Numbered from the stretch's first letter, positions 1 to 9,044 are shown. The stretch: 64,000 nucleotides of DNA from Vreelandella sp042466685 (GCF_042466685.1 NZ_CP170448.1:2170001-2234000), one strand, 5' to 3'. Numbers and translations: made by a program. The notes: a model not told the origin generated them from the sequence alone.

Positions 1-2
1 GG

Positions 3-149
3 CATTCGGCGTGGCTGGTGTCACGTTGGGATGATCCCGCTTTTCCCCAGGCGTTTCCCTGGCTGGCGGATAGCGGCTATTGGGATCAGCATATCCGCCA
101 ATTGGAGCAGCAGTGCCTTCAGTTAGAGAATCCTCGCTGGCTGGCGTAA
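3..149 (+). CDS. C-terminal end of an unknown protein (partial)
   Basis: One frame is open from the window edge to a TAA at 147-149 and encodes 48 residues rich in Trp, Gln and Leu (…HSAWLVSRWDDPAF…NPRWLA). The two other plus-strand frames stop early. The gene begins outside the window, so the start and most domains are missing. I do not recognise the family. It is on the same strand as folE but separated from it by the minus-strand gene at 200-757, so no operon link is implied. It could be a chance open frame, but the amphipathic composition favours a real gene end. Confidence 0.5.
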   Translation, partial: HSAWLVSRWDDPAFPQAFPWLADSGYWDQHIRQLEQQCLQLENPRWLA

Positions 150-199
150 GAGAGCGTTAGCGCTCGGCACTGACTGATTGTAATGGTATTAGTTTTAGC

Positions 200-757
200 T
201 CAATCGGGCACAGCCTCTTCGCGGGGAACTGGGTTGGCGATACCTTCTCCATCCGCTTCACGACGCTGCTGATTAAGCTCCTCTGAAGGGTTATCTAACT
301 CCTCAATCTCAACGGCTTGGTCAAGTGTCAGGAGGAACGTCTGGCCAGGGGATAGCGTGCAAGGGGTGCTCTCGCAGGCGATGGCGTATTGGCCATCTTG
401 GTCATAAGCGCTGGCGCTAAATTCGCCAGTAAAAATATTGCTGTCGGCGTCGTGGGTTTCAATACAGGTTGCCTCTTGGGTGGTGACGCGAATGCGCTCA
501 TCCACCAACTGCGCACTGCCCACAATGACGCAGTATTCAGGTAAAGAGTGCGAGGCATTGGTGGCTTGGGTTGGGTGTAGCAAAATATCATTAAGGCGCG
601 TTTGGTTTGATTCGAACGTAAGCTCTTCCACGACCTCAACGCCGACAGTTGCTTCATTGGGCAGTGAAAGCGTGGTGTCTGCAGTAGCCAATAGCGGCGT
701 AGCAAAAACAGGGGCCGCGAGGGCGGTTAACCAAAAAGACGTTGGTTTAAATGACAT
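200..757 (-). CDS. Exported protein of unknown function
   Basis: A 185-residue protein with an N-terminal signal peptide: a short basic start, a hydrophobic stretch at about residues 8-22, and an Ala-rich cleavage region near ATADT. The mature part is acidic and contains four Cys residues (in EYC, ATC, AIAC and TPC contexts), enough for two disulfides in the periplasm. The C-terminal tail of about 35 residues is Glu/Arg-rich and probably disordered. No family is recognised. It stands alone on the minus strand and has a long upstream region shared with folE on the other strand. An export role is well supported; a function is not. Confidence 0.75.
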   Translation of the reverse strand: MSFKPTSFWLTALAAPVFATPLLATADTTLSLPNEATVGVEVVEELTFESNQTRLNDILLHPTQATNASHSLPEYCVIVGSAQLVDERIRVTTQEATCIETHDADSNIFTGEFSASAYDQDGQYAIACESTPCTLSPGQTFLLTLDQAVEIEELDNPSEELNQQRREADGEGIANPVPREEAVPD

Positions 758-1165
758 AGCGAGCTCTCAATGTTGGCGCCTGCGATCAAGGCAATAAAAT
801 TGAATCCATGAATCATATCACAGCCCCCTAGGTTACAAAGTTAACGACGCGGCGCTCTGTCGCAGGTAAACAAGTCACAGGCAACCGAGATGCGGTAAAA
901 TGCTCTACTTGCTTAATACTCGTTGTGCAGGCTATTTTAAAAATATACTTTTTGTACAACGTGTGTAGAAGAGGGGCGAGGTTGATGCCGCTCTTATGAT
1001 GAGGGGCTTCTCATGTGCAAAAAAGGGGATTGCCCTTGCTGAGCGCCTGAGCGCCTGAGCGCGATTGCGCATGGTTTTTTGAGCCAGTTCTTGAGTCAGT
1101 TCTTGAGATAGTTCTTAAGATAGTTCTTGAGATAGTTTTTGAAATAGTTATTGATGAGGCTAAAT
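758..1165. other. Intergenic region between exported protein and folE
   Basis: This gene-free stretch of about 400 bp separates two divergent genes and must hold both promoters. It contains an inverted repeat with 9-bp arms and one mismatch (921-929 and 953-961, CGTTGTGCA / TGTACAACG) around an AT-rich centre, which could be an operator or hairpin. Further on are a short GAGCGCCT repeat (about 1041-1063) and then a 12-bp tandem array listed separately. The open frame on the minus strand across the array (1011-1211) is produced by the repeats and is not supported as a gene. Confidence 0.5.
1086..1157. repeat. 12-bp tandem repeat array, six units, just before folE
   Basis: Six consecutive 12-bp units follow the pattern AGTTCTTGAGAT. 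Units 1, 2 and 4 differ from each other only in the last two bases. Unit 3 has TTAAGAT, and units 5 and 6 have decayed (AGTTTTTGAAAT, AGTTATTGATGA). The array runs into the folE ribosome-binding site, and the last unit supplies part of it. Its length is a multiple of three. The position in the 5' untranslated region suggests a possible effect on spacing or binding, but nothing in the sequence proves a role. Confidence 0.85.
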
Positions 1166-1717
1166 ATGTCCGATGATATCGCTGAGCACTACCGCCAGAT
1201 AATCTCAGCACTTGGCGAGGATCCCGATCGAGAAGGGTTACGAGATACGCCTAAGCGTGCAGCCAAGGCCATGCAGTTTCTCAATGCGGGCTACACTCAG
1301 TCATTGGACGACATTATTAATGGCGCGGTGTTTGAGTCGCAAACGGATGAAATGGTGCTGGTAAAAGACATTGAGCTCTACTCTATGTGTGAGCATCACC
1401 TGCTGCCATTTATTGGCAAATGCCATATTGCTTATTTGCCTGACGGAAAGGTGTTAGGGCTCTCTAAGTTTGCCCGTATCGTCGACATGTTTGCCCGTCG
1501 TATGCAGATTCAGGAGAACCTAACCCGTGAGATCGCCGAGGCCGTGCAGGAGGTTACCCAGGCAAAGGGCGTTGCTGTGGTCATTGAAGCACGACATCTC
1601 TGCATGATGATGCGTGGCGTGGAGAAACAAAACTCCAGCATGACTTCGTCGGTAATGCTGGGTGGCTTCCGCAAGAACCAAGCGACTCGGCAAGAGTTTT
1701 TAATGCTCATTAGCTAA
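1166..1717 (+). CDS. folE: GTP cyclohydrolase I
   Basis: Converts GTP to 7,8-dihydroneopterin triphosphate, the first step of tetrahydrofolate and related pterin synthesis, in the cytoplasm as a homodecamer. The 183-residue protein has the zinc ligands Cys75 and His78 in SMCEHHLLPF and Cys146 in RHLCMMMRG, and the family signature GKVLGLSKFARIV. A longer reading from a TTG at 1151 is possible, but the ATG at 1166 has a TGAGG ribosome-binding site six bases upstream and gives the normal family length. The zinc Cys residues mark this as the Zn-dependent FolE1 type rather than FolE2. It is followed by gabD on the same strand after 120 bp, probably as a separate unit. Confidence 0.97.
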   Translation: MSDDIAEHYRQIISALGEDPDREGLRDTPKRAAKAMQFLNAGYTQSLDDIINGAVFESQTDEMVLVKDIELYSMCEHHLLPFIGKCHIAYLPDGKVLGLSKFARIVDMFARRMQIQENLTREIAEAVQEVTQAKGVAVVIEARHLCMMMRGVEKQNSSMTSSVMLGGFRKNQATRQEFLMLIS

Positions 1718-1837
1718 ATTTACCGGTGGTCAGTGGCCGGTGAATCATGCCGCAAATTTGGTTTGAAGGGGTGTTTCGTCTTAGCATGAAGACGTTAATG
1801 AGCCTACGAGGCCAACATTTTTGGTCAGGAGCCTGAC

Positions 1838-3295
1838 ATGGAAGCGCTTAAAGAAACACAGCTGTATTGCCCCTTTGCTTATATCGACGGCAGTTGGGTC
1901 GCGGCAGATAGCGGCGAGCAAATTACCGTATTAAACCCGGCAACCGGCGAAGCGATTGGCGATATTCCCCGCCTGGGTAAAGCCGAGACCGAGCGAGCCA
2001 TTGATGCCGCAGATGCTGCGCTACCGGCTTGGCGGGCGCTGACTGCCCAGGAGCGAGCTGACTTACTGCTGAAGTGGCACGATCTGATGCTTGAGCATCA
2101 ACAGGATCTGGCCATGCTGATGACTTACGAGCAGGGCAAGCCACTAAAAGAAGCCGCGGGTGAAATCGCTTATGCGGCCAGCTTTTTGCGCTGGTTTGCC
2201 GAAGAAGCGCGGCGCGTTTACGGCGAAACCATTCCCGCGGCAAATGCCAATCAGCGCATTGTCGTCACTAAACAGCCTGTTGGCGTAGTGGGGGCGATTA
2301 CGCCCTGGAATTTCCCGGCGGCGATGATTACCCGTAAAGCCGGGGCTGCATTGGCCGCTGGTTGCACGATAGTGGTTAAGCCTGCTAGCCAGACTCCTTT
2401 CTCTGCAACGGCCTTGGCGCTGTTGGCTGAACGGGCAGGTATCCCACGCGGTGTCTTTAACGTCGTACCCGGAAGCGCTAGCGATATTGCCCAGGCGATG
2501 ACTGAGTCGCCTAAAGTGCGCAAGATCACCTTTACCGGTTCGACCGAGGTTGGGCGCAAGCTGATGGCCCAAGCGGCGGAGCATATCCAGAAGATATCGC
2601 TCGAGCTTGGCGGTAATGCACCCTTTATTGTGTTTGAGGATGCCGATTTAGACGCGGCCGTAGAAGGTGCCATGGCCGCCAAGTTCCGCAACGCTGGCCA
2701 AACCTGCATCTGCACTAACCGCTTTTTGGTTCAGTCCAGTGTCATTAACGCCTTTTGTGAAAAGCTAGCAGTGGCCATGAACAGCGAGCTGTATGTGGGG
2801 GATGGCACCAAACCCAACATTAATATCGGCCCGTTAATCGATGATAATGCGGTTAAAAAAGTCAGCGAGCATGTGCAGGATGCCATTGATAATGGCGCTG
2901 AACTCTTGTTGGGTGGGCATCCGCATCCCCTGGGCGGCAATTTCTTTACGCCAACCCTGATCAGTTTTGCCACTGACAAGATGAAAGTGGCTCACGAAGA
3001 GACCTTTGGGCCATTAGCTGCTGTCTTCCCGTTTGATGATGAGGAGACGGCTATTGAGATGGCCAATGATACCCAATATGGTTTGGCGTCCTATTTCTAC
3101 TCCCGTGATCTTGCCCGCGTATGGCGTGTTTCCGAAGCGCTTGAGTACGGTATGGTGGGTATTAACACTGGCGCTATTTCCAACGCTGCCGCGCCTTTTG
3201 GGGGTGTAAAAGCCTCGGGTCTAGGCCGCGAAGGGGGTCACCAGGGCCTGGAAGAGTATTTGGAAACCAAGTATCTATGTATTGATCTTGGCTAA
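1838..3295 (+). CDS. gabD: NAD(P)-dependent succinate-semialdehyde dehydrogenase
   Basis: An aldehyde dehydrogenase superfamily enzyme of 485 residues that oxidises succinate semialdehyde to succinate, the last step of the GABA shunt. Visible features are the cofactor/oxyanion motif TPWNFPAAMITRK with Asn158, the catalytic Glu256 in LELGGN and the nucleophile Cys290 in GQTCICTNR. The Cys-Ile-Cys pattern is typical of GabD, where the second Cys can form a redox-sensitive disulfide with the nucleophile. No gabT is next to it. A related semialdehyde (for example glutarate semialdehyde) cannot be ruled out as substrate. A bidirectional terminator follows, shared with convergent purH. Confidence 0.92.
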   Translation: MEALKETQLYCPFAYIDGSWVAADSGEQITVLNPATGEAIGDIPRLGKAETERAIDAADAALPAWRALTAQERADLLLKWHDLMLEHQQDLAMLMTYEQGKPLKEAAGEIAYAASFLRWFAEEARRVYGETIPAANANQRIVVTKQPVGVVGAITPWNFPAAMITRKAGAALAAGCTIVVKPASQTPFSATALALLAERAGIPRGVFNVVPGSASDIAQAMTESPKVRKITFTGSTEVGRKLMAQAAEHIQKISLELGGNAPFIVFEDADLDAAVEGAMAAKFRNAGQTCICTNRFLVQSSVINAFCEKLAVAMNSELYVGDGTKPNINIGPLIDDNAVKKVSEHVQDAIDNGAELLLGGHPHPLGGNFFTPTLISFATDKMKVAHEETFGPLAAVFPFDDEETAIEMANDTQYGLASYFYSRDLARVWRVSEALEYGMVGINTGAISNAAAPFGGVKASGLGREGGHQGLEEYLETKYLCIDLG

Positions 3296-3351
3296 AGGCT
3301 CGGTAGGCGTTAATGGTCAGTGATCCATTCGCCTCTGTTGATAATAGTAAG

Positions 3352-3399
3352 AAAGCCCCTTAGGCATGCTCTATCAAGAGAGCGCCTAAGGGGCTTTTT
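3352..3399. terminator. Bidirectional terminator between gabD and purH
   Basis: A strong stem pairs AAAGCCCCTTAGGC (3352-3365) with GCCTAAGGGGCTTTT (3384-3398). There is a T-run on the plus side and an A-run on the opposite side, so it can stop transcription from both convergent genes. Confidence 0.9.
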
Positions 3400-3425
3400 G
3401 TTGCTAATGCAGGTTAGTTAACGAC

Positions 3426-5042
3426 TTAGTGGCGGAAGTGGCGCATGCCGGTAAATACCATGGCAATGCCTGCTTCGTTGGCCGCATCGATGACTTCCTG
3501 ATCACGCATGGAGCCCCCTGGCTGAATAACGGCGGTAATGCCTGCTGCTGCGGCCGCATCGATGCCGTCACGGAAGGGGAAGAAGGCATCAGACGCCATC
3601 ACTGAGCCGGGCACCGAAAGGCCTTCATCTGCGGCCTTGATCCCAGCGATTTTAGCCGAATAAACGCGACTCATTTGGCCAGCGCCGACACCCACGGTTT
3701 GGCCATTTTTGGCGTAAACAATCGCATTGGATTTGACAAATTTGGCCACTCGCCAGGCAAAGGCAAGGTCGCGTAGCTCCTGCTCGCTGGGCGCACGTTG
3801 GCTGACCACGGTCAATTCGTCGCGGGTGACCATGCCGTCGTCGCGCTCCTGAACCAACAAGCCACCATTGACGCGTTTAAAGTCTAGTGCAGGCTGCTGT
3901 TCGGCCGGCCAGTGGGCACTGACGTCCAATAAGCGCACATTCTGCTTATTGGCCACGATGGCGGCGGCTTCATCGCTGACGCCCGGGGCAATAATTACCT
4001 CGACGAACTGGCGGTCAATAATCGCCTGGGCGGTTTCCGCATCCAGCGGCGTATTGAAGGCGATAATGCCGCCAAACGCGCTGGTGGGGTCGGTAGCAAA
4101 GGCTTTGTCGTAAGCTGCCAAAGCGGTGGCGCCAATGGCAACGCCACAGGGATTTGCGTGCTTAACGATTACGCAGGCGGTCTCGGTGAAGGCCTTTACG
4201 CACTCAAAGGCGGCGTCGGTATCGGCCACGTTGTTATACGAAAGCGGCTTGCCCTGGAGCATTTTTGCTGTAGCAACGCTGGGTTCGTTTGCCAGGGGGT
4301 CAATGTAGAAAGCCGCCTGTTGATGGGGGTTTTCGCCGTAACGCATGTCCTGCTTTTTATCGAGCTGCAGGTTAAAGGTGCGTGGGAACGCTTCATCAGC
4401 GGCATTGACCTTACGGCCGAGATAGTCAGCAATGGCACCGTCGTAACCGGCGGTGTGCTCGAAGGCTTTAACCGCTAAATCAAAGCGCGTGGCGCGACTG
4501 ACCTGGCCATCTTGGGCGGCCAGCTCGCCCAGTACTCGAGCGTAATCACTGCTATTGACCACTATGGTGGTGTAAGCATGGTTTTTGGCGCAAGCACGAA
4601 CCATGGTTGGGCCACCGATATCGATATTCTCGATGGCATCTTCAAGCGTGCAGTCGGGCTTGGCGACGGTGGCGGCGAAGGGGTAGAGATTGACCACTAC
4701 CATATCAATGGGCGTGATATCGTTCTCAGCCATGACCGCATCATCCTGACCACGGCGGGCCAAAATGCCGCCGTGAATTTTTGGATGCAGTGTTTTAACA
4801 CGACCATCCATAATTTCAGGGAAGCCGGTGTGCTCAGACACTTCTTTTACAGCAATAGCATTTTCCTGCAGTAGACGAAAGGTGCCACCAGTGGAGAGAA
4901 GCTCAATGCCTTGCTCAGTGAGGCCGCGGGCGAACTCCACAATGCCGGTTTTATCAGAAACGCTCAGCAGAGCGCGGCGGACGGGGGTAGCGTTGCTTTC
5001 AGTCAAGGAGGGGTTATCAGCCATGAGAGGTGTATCAGCCAT
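3426..5042 (-). CDS. purH: Bifunctional AICAR formyltransferase / IMP cyclohydrolase
   Basis: Catalyses the last two steps of de novo purine synthesis: formylation of AICAR with 10-formyl-THF and ring closure to IMP. The 538-residue protein has the N-terminal MGS-like cyclohydrolase domain (DKTGIVEFARGL, KTLHPKIHGGILARR) and the C-terminal transformylase domain with the Lys-His pair in VKHANPCGVAIG and the MRYGENPHQ motif. Two in-frame ATGs lie six codons apart (5042 and 5024), neither with a strong ribosome-binding site, so the start is uncertain. In many enterobacteria purD follows purH. Here a terminator follows instead, so purD must be elsewhere. The gene lies about 50 bp downstream of fis. 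Confidence 0.96.
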   Translation of the reverse strand: MADTPLMADNPSLTESNATPVRRALLSVSDKTGIVEFARGLTEQGIELLSTGGTFRLLQENAIAVKEVSEHTGFPEIMDGRVKTLHPKIHGGILARRGQDDAVMAENDITPIDMVVVNLYPFAATVAKPDCTLEDAIENIDIGGPTMVRACAKNHAYTTIVVNSSDYARVLGELAAQDGQVSRATRFDLAVKAFEHTAGYDGAIADYLGRKVNAADEAFPRTFNLQLDKKQDMRYGENPHQQAAFYIDPLANEPSVATAKMLQGKPLSYNNVADTDAAFECVKAFTETACVIVKHANPCGVAIGATALAAYDKAFATDPTSAFGGIIAFNTPLDAETAQAIIDRQFVEVIIAPGVSDEAAAIVANKQNVRLLDVSAHWPAEQQPALDFKRVNGGLLVQERDDGMVTRDELTVVSQRAPSEQELRDLAFAWRVAKFVKSNAIVYAKNGQTVGVGAGQMSRVYSAKIAGIKAADEGLSVPGSVMASDAFFPFRDGIDAAAAAGITAVIQPGGSMRDQEVIDAANEAGIAMVFTGMRHFRH

Positions 5043-5092
5043 TAGAGTGCTCGTGTGCAGAGTCGAGAATTAAAAACAACAACGCCCCAGGC

Positions 5093-5458
5093 TTATGGGG
5101 CGTCACCTTCGATGAGTCCGTATAGCTTGAGTTTTTTGCGCAGCGTGCCACGGTTTAGTCCGAGCACATCAGCGGCCCGTGTCTGGTTGCCATCGGTGTG
5201 ATCCAGAACACAGGCCAGCAGAGGCGCTTCTACTTCGGCCATTACCATGGCGTAAAGATCGGTCGTCTGGCTGCCGTCCAAATGCTCAAAGTAGCGGCGC
5301 ATAGCCGTTTCCACTGCCTCCCGGAGCGGCTGAGGCGGCGAGTTAGCCGCTGGATCCGCTAGCGTACCCGCTAAAGGGGAGTGGCTCTCGTAAAAGGCGT
5401 CGCTGGTAAGCGCGTCGCTTGAGTAGTTGTCGCTAGATAGAAGATCGCGTTCGGTCAT
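5093..5458 (-). CDS. fis: DNA-binding protein Fis
   Basis: A nucleoid-associated protein and global regulator that bends DNA, stimulates rRNA promoters and assists site-specific recombination. The C-terminal half has the Fis dimer helices and the helix-turn-helix GNQTRAADVLGLNRGTLRKK. At 121 residues it is longer than the 98-residue E. coli protein, because the N-terminal arm carries an acidic, Ser-rich extension. Its ATG overlaps the dusB stop codon by four bases (ATGA), the classic dusB-fis operon arrangement, so translation is probably coupled. Confidence 0.95.
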   Translation of the reverse strand: MTERDLLSSDNYSSDALTSDAFYESHSPLAGTLADPAANSPPQPLREAVETAMRRYFEHLDGSQTTDLYAMVMAEVEAPLLACVLDHTDGNQTRAADVLGLNRGTLRKKLKLYGLIEGDAP

Positions 5459-6537
5459 GCAGCATAGCTTCCTTTGGCTAGCAAACGCGTGGCGGCGCCG
5501 GGGGCCATCGCGTCATTGATCCAATCAAATTGCGTTTCAGGTGACGCTAACGCATTGAACTGCTGCTTAAGCGCGCGCTGTTGTGTCGGCGTAAAGCGAT
5601 GGTCATCGCTGAGGTACCAGCCGACATGCTTGCGCGCGATGCGCACACCCATGGTGGTGCCATAAAACGTGTGCAACGCTTCTAAATGCCCGTGAAGCAC
5701 TTGGTGGCGCTCCGCAAGGCTTGGTGGCGCCATCCGCTCTCCATGTTGGAGATAGTGGTTGATCTGTTGAAAGATCCACGGGTTACCCTGAGCACCACGG
5801 CCAACCATCACTGCATCAGCGCCTGTATAAGCGAGTACCTCGGCGGCTTTTTCCGGACTTGTTATGTCGCCGTTAGCAATGACCGGGATCGATAGGTGAG
5901 ATTTGATCTCGGCAATTGTGTCGTACTCTGCCTGTCCAGTATAGCGCTGCTGGCGATGACGGCCATGCACAGCGAGTGCTTGAATGCCGGCTGACTCGGC
6001 GAGCCGGGCAATACGCAGGGCATTATTGGATTCGGCGCACCAGCCTGTGCGGATTTTGAGTGTAACGGGTATATCAACCGCTGCCACCACCGCATCGAGT
6101 ATCTCCGCCACCAAGGCTTCATCGCGAAGTAATGCCGACCCTGCCGCTTTGTTACACACTTTTTTGGCCGGGCAACCCATATTAATGTCAATAATCTGCG
6201 CACCCAGCTCGGCATTCAAGCGCGCAGCCTGGGCAAGCATGTCTGCATCGCCCCCGGCGATTTGCACCACGCGTGGGTCAGGCTCGCCCCGGTGATCCAT
6301 ACGCAGCTGCGATTTGCGAGTATGCCACAAGCTGGGGTCTGCAGTGACCATTTCACCTACTACCCATCCGGCGCCAAGCCGTCGGCATAGCTGACGGAAA
6401 GGGCGGTCGGTGACGCCGGCCATTGGCGCAAGTATTACCCGATTGGGTAGCGCAAACGGGCCAATGGCGACTGATCCATTGGTGGCCGATACATTGGTGA
6501 TTGGGCCAATGTTGGCAGGTGATGGGTTTAACGTCAT
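5455..6537 (-). CDS. dusB: tRNA-dihydrouridine synthase B
   Basis: An FMN enzyme that reduces uridine to dihydrouridine in the D-loop of tRNAs. The TIM-barrel begins with NRVILAPMAGVTDRPFR. The catalytic Cys is in INMGCPAKKVCNKAAGSALL, and the FMN phosphate site is in ANGDITSPEKA and GADAVMVGRGAQGNPW. An ATG at 6642 would extend the protein by 35 basic residues. I prefer the ATG at 6537 because family members start close to the barrel, but neither start has a good ribosome-binding site and 20-30 residues of N-terminal uncertainty remain. First gene of the dusB-fis pair. Confidence 0.93.
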   Translation of the reverse strand: MTLNPSPANIGPITNVSATNGSVAIGPFALPNRVILAPMAGVTDRPFRQLCRRLGAGWVVGEMVTADPSLWHTRKSQLRMDHRGEPDPRVVQIAGGDADMLAQAARLNAELGAQIIDINMGCPAKKVCNKAAGSALLRDEALVAEILDAVVAAVDIPVTLKIRTGWCAESNNALRIARLAESAGIQALAVHGRHRQQRYTGQAEYDTIAEIKSHLSIPVIANGDITSPEKAAEVLAYTGADAVMVGRGAQGNPWIFQQINHYLQHGERMAPPSLAERHQVLHGHLEALHTFYGTTMGVRIARKHVGWYLSDDHRFTPTQQRALKQQFNALASPETQFDWINDAMAPGAATRLLAKGSYAA

Positions 6538-6650
6538 GGCATCAGACTTTATTGGTTTTGAGCAGTGAGCGCTGGGGTGGCGACGAGTAGGCGTTTCAAG
6601 GGGGCGTATGATACGCCTACTCGCTGGTGGGGTGAAGGCCAATTGCCGCT

Positions 6651-7565
6651 TTAACGCGAACGCAGGCCGCTAAGCCGCACCCATCCTTCGCGGATGACAG
6701 GCTCATCCATGATAAGGCCCTGCGCTGCATAGGCTTCGTAAACGTCATCGGCCTGATTGGCTAAAATCCCCGATAGTGCAACGCGGCCACCAGGTGCCAC
6801 ATGCCCGGCAATCATCGGCGCCAGTTCAACCAACGGGCCGGCTAAAATATTGGCGATCACGATAGGGTAGTGGCCGCCATCGCTTAACTGCTCAGGGTAG
6901 TAGAGATTTAAATCCGACTCGGCAATAGCGTTGCGTTCAGCATTGTCGCGGCTGGCCTGCAGCGCCTGGGGATCAATGTCGGTGGCATCTGCATGGCTGG
7001 CACCTAGCTTGAGTGCGGCGATAGCCAGAATGCCGGAGCCACAGCCTACGTCCAATACCTGTTGCTCTGCTAGGTGGCCCGCTACTGCCAGTCCGTCCAG
7101 CCACTCCAGACACAGGGCTGTAGTGGGGTGCGTGCCGGTACCAAAGGCGAGGCCAGGGTCGAGAATCAGGTTAACGGCCTCTGCCTCGGGTGGTTCGTGC
7201 CAACTGGGCACGATCCATAGCCGCTGGCCCATGCGCAAAGGGGTGAAGTCGTCCATCCACTCCCGCTCCCAGTCCCGGTCGGCGAGCAGCTCATACTCGA
7301 TGGTCGGGCAGGGCTCACCGGGCATCTGCTCTGACCAGGCGGCCTCAATGCGCTCGAGCATGCTCTCGACGCCCTCCAGGTCATCGTAAAGACCGGTGAG
7401 GATGGTATCTTCCCACAACGGGGTGGTGCCCCGCTCGGGCTCAAACACCGGATCATCGTGGGCATCCTGAAGGCCAATGGCGGTCGCACCTTCCTCAAGC
7501 AGCAGCTCTTCAAGGAGCTCGGCCTGTTCGGGAGCGACGTGGGCTTTGAGTTGCAGCCAGGGCAT
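6651..7565 (-). CDS. prmA: Ribosomal protein L11 methyltransferase
   Basis: Trimethylates lysines and the N-terminus of ribosomal protein L11 using S-adenosylmethionine. The 304-residue protein has the N-terminal L11-recognition domain and a class I methyltransferase fold with LDVGCGSGILAIAALKLGA, the PrmA-specific motif DPGLAFGTGTHPTT and the ANILAGPL loop. The ATG at 7565 has a GGAG site seven bases upstream. An upstream TTG would add five residues and is not needed. It lies downstream of accC with a hairpin in between, the common accB-accC-prmA order. Confidence 0.96.
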   Translation of the reverse strand: MPWLQLKAHVAPEQAELLEELLLEEGATAIGLQDAHDDPVFEPERGTTPLWEDTILTGLYDDLEGVESMLERIEAAWSEQMPGEPCPTIEYELLADRDWEREWMDDFTPLRMGQRLWIVPSWHEPPEAEAVNLILDPGLAFGTGTHPTTALCLEWLDGLAVAGHLAEQQVLDVGCGSGILAIAALKLGASHADATDIDPQALQASRDNAERNAIAESDLNLYYPEQLSDGGHYPIVIANILAGPLVELAPMIAGHVAPGGRVALSGILANQADDVYEAYAAQGLIMDEPVIREGWVRLSGLRSR

Positions 7566-7614
7566 GGAAGTTCTCCGCAAGGCGATTTAAAGACACATAC
7601 CTTAAAGACACAGA

Positions 7615-7636
7615 CGGGGTGGACATGGCCACCCCG
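7615..7636. other. GC-rich hairpin between accC and prmA
   Basis: Arms CGGGGTGG (7615-7622) and CCACCCCG (7629-7636) enclose a six-base loop. No T-run follows on either strand, so it is not a standard terminator. It may attenuate or stabilise the accBC message before prmA. An 11-bp direct repeat (TTAAAGACACA at 7587-7597 and again from 7602) lies beside it. Confidence 0.5.
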
Positions 7637-7672
7637 CTGGGGATTACGCAGTGCGCTGGAAAGACTTGGCGG

Positions 7673-9013
7673 CTAGCCGCCGAGTTTCTTTTCCAGGTAA
7701 TGGATGTTGACACCGCCTTGGCGGAAGTAGCTGTCGCGAACCAAATCCTTTTGCAGGTCGATATTGGTTTTAATACCTTCCACCAGCAGCTCGTCGAGGG
7801 CGTTGCGCATGCGGGTCAGGGCGATTTCACGATCTTCGCCCCAGGTGATCAGCTTGCCGATCAGCGAGTCATAGTGCGGCGGGACGGTGTAGCCGGTATA
7901 GAGATGGGAGTCCATACGGACGCCTAAACCACCGGGGGCGTGAAACAGCGTTACCTTGCCGGGAGAGGGCATAAACGTGCGCGAGTCTTCGGCATTGATC
8001 CGGCACTCAAAGGCGTGGCCATTGAGTTGCACATCTTCCTGACGAATCGACAGCGGCAGGCCTGAGGCGATACGCAGCTGCTCTTTGACGATATCCACGC
8101 CGGTGACCATTTCGGTGACCGGGTGCTCGACCTGAACGCGAGTATTCATCTCAATGAAGAAGTACTCGCCGTCTTCATACAAGAACTCGAAGGTACCGGC
8201 GCCACGGTAGTTGATCTTGATACACGCCTGACGACACGCTTCAAGCACTTGAGCGCGGGCTTCAGGATCCAGACCTGGCGCCGGGGCTTCTTCGAGTACT
8301 TTCTGGTGACGACGTTGAAGCGAGCAGTCGCGGTCATAAAGGTGGATAGCGTTACCCTGACCGTCGGCGAGCACCTGTACTTCGACGTGGCGCGGCTTCT
8401 CAAGGAATTTTTCCATGTAGACCGTGCCGTCACCAAAGGCGGCGTGGGCTTCAGTACGGGTGACGGTAATCGCCGAGAGCAGATGGCCTTCAGTGTGCAC
8501 CACGCGCATACCGCGGCCGCCGCCGCCAGAAGCCGCCTTAATGATGACCGGGTAACCGATACGCTGTGCAGTGGCTAAGTTGGTGGCGTCGTCGTCTCCC
8601 AGTGGGCCGTCGGAGCCTGGTACAGTGGGAACACCTGCTTCCTTCATTGACTGGATGGCGCTGACTTTGTCGCCCATTAGACGAATGGTCTCGGCGCGGG
8701 GGCCAATAAAGGTAAAGCCTGAACGCTCAACCTGTTCGGCAAAGTTGGCGTTTTCAGATAAAAAGCCATAGCCAGGGTGTATGGCAGAGGAGTCAGTGAC
8801 TTCGGCCGCACTGATCAGGGCCGGAATATTTAAGTAAGACTGCGCTGACGAAGCCGGGCCAATACACACGGCTTCATCCGCCAAGCGAACGTGCATGAGT
8901 TCACGATCAGCTTTGGAGTGCACCGCTACGGTTTTAATGCCCAGTTCTTTACAGGCCCGTAGGATACGGAGGGCAATCTCGCCGCGGTTGGCGATAAGTA
9001 CCTTGTCCAGCAT
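7673..9013 (-). CDS. accC: Biotin carboxylase subunit of acetyl-CoA carboxylase
   Basis: Carboxylates the biotin of AccB at the expense of ATP and bicarbonate, the first half-reaction of malonyl-CoA synthesis for fatty acids. The ATP-grasp protein starts MLDKVLIANRGEIALRIL and has the Gly-rich ATP loop KAASGGGGRGMR, plus EFLYEDGEYFFIEMNTR and QVEHPVTE with active-site Glu/Asn/Arg residues. The ATG at 9013 gives 446 residues, the usual length. A GTG four codons upstream is the only alternative. It follows accB after 31 bp and is almost certainly co-transcribed with it. Confidence 0.97.
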   Translation of the reverse strand: MLDKVLIANRGEIALRILRACKELGIKTVAVHSKADRELMHVRLADEAVCIGPASSAQSYLNIPALISAAEVTDSSAIHPGYGFLSENANFAEQVERSGFTFIGPRAETIRLMGDKVSAIQSMKEAGVPTVPGSDGPLGDDDATNLATAQRIGYPVIIKAASGGGGRGMRVVHTEGHLLSAITVTRTEAHAAFGDGTVYMEKFLEKPRHVEVQVLADGQGNAIHLYDRDCSLQRRHQKVLEEAPAPGLDPEARAQVLEACRQACIKINYRGAGTFEFLYEDGEYFFIEMNTRVQVEHPVTEMVTGVDIVKEQLRIASGLPLSIRQEDVQLNGHAFECRINAEDSRTFMPSPGKVTLFHAPGGLGVRMDSHLYTGYTVPPHYDSLIGKLITWGEDREIALTRMRNALDELLVEGIKTNIDLQKDLVRDSYFRQGGVNIHYLEKKLGG

Positions 9014-9044
9014 GGGAGAGTCCACCCGTGTTGAAAATGAAAGA

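Noticed and set aside
1011..1211. Minus-strand frame with repeated Ser-Arg-Thr units before folE
   Set aside because: The repetition is caused by the 12-bp DNA array. The frame overlaps the folE start, and no ribosome-binding site or family was found.
2144..2584. Long open frames opposite gabD (also 2251-2715 and 1923-2243)
   Set aside because: They lie within a clearly coding gene with conserved motifs, have no ribosome-binding sites and show no recognisable family. They are by-products of the GC-rich codon pattern.
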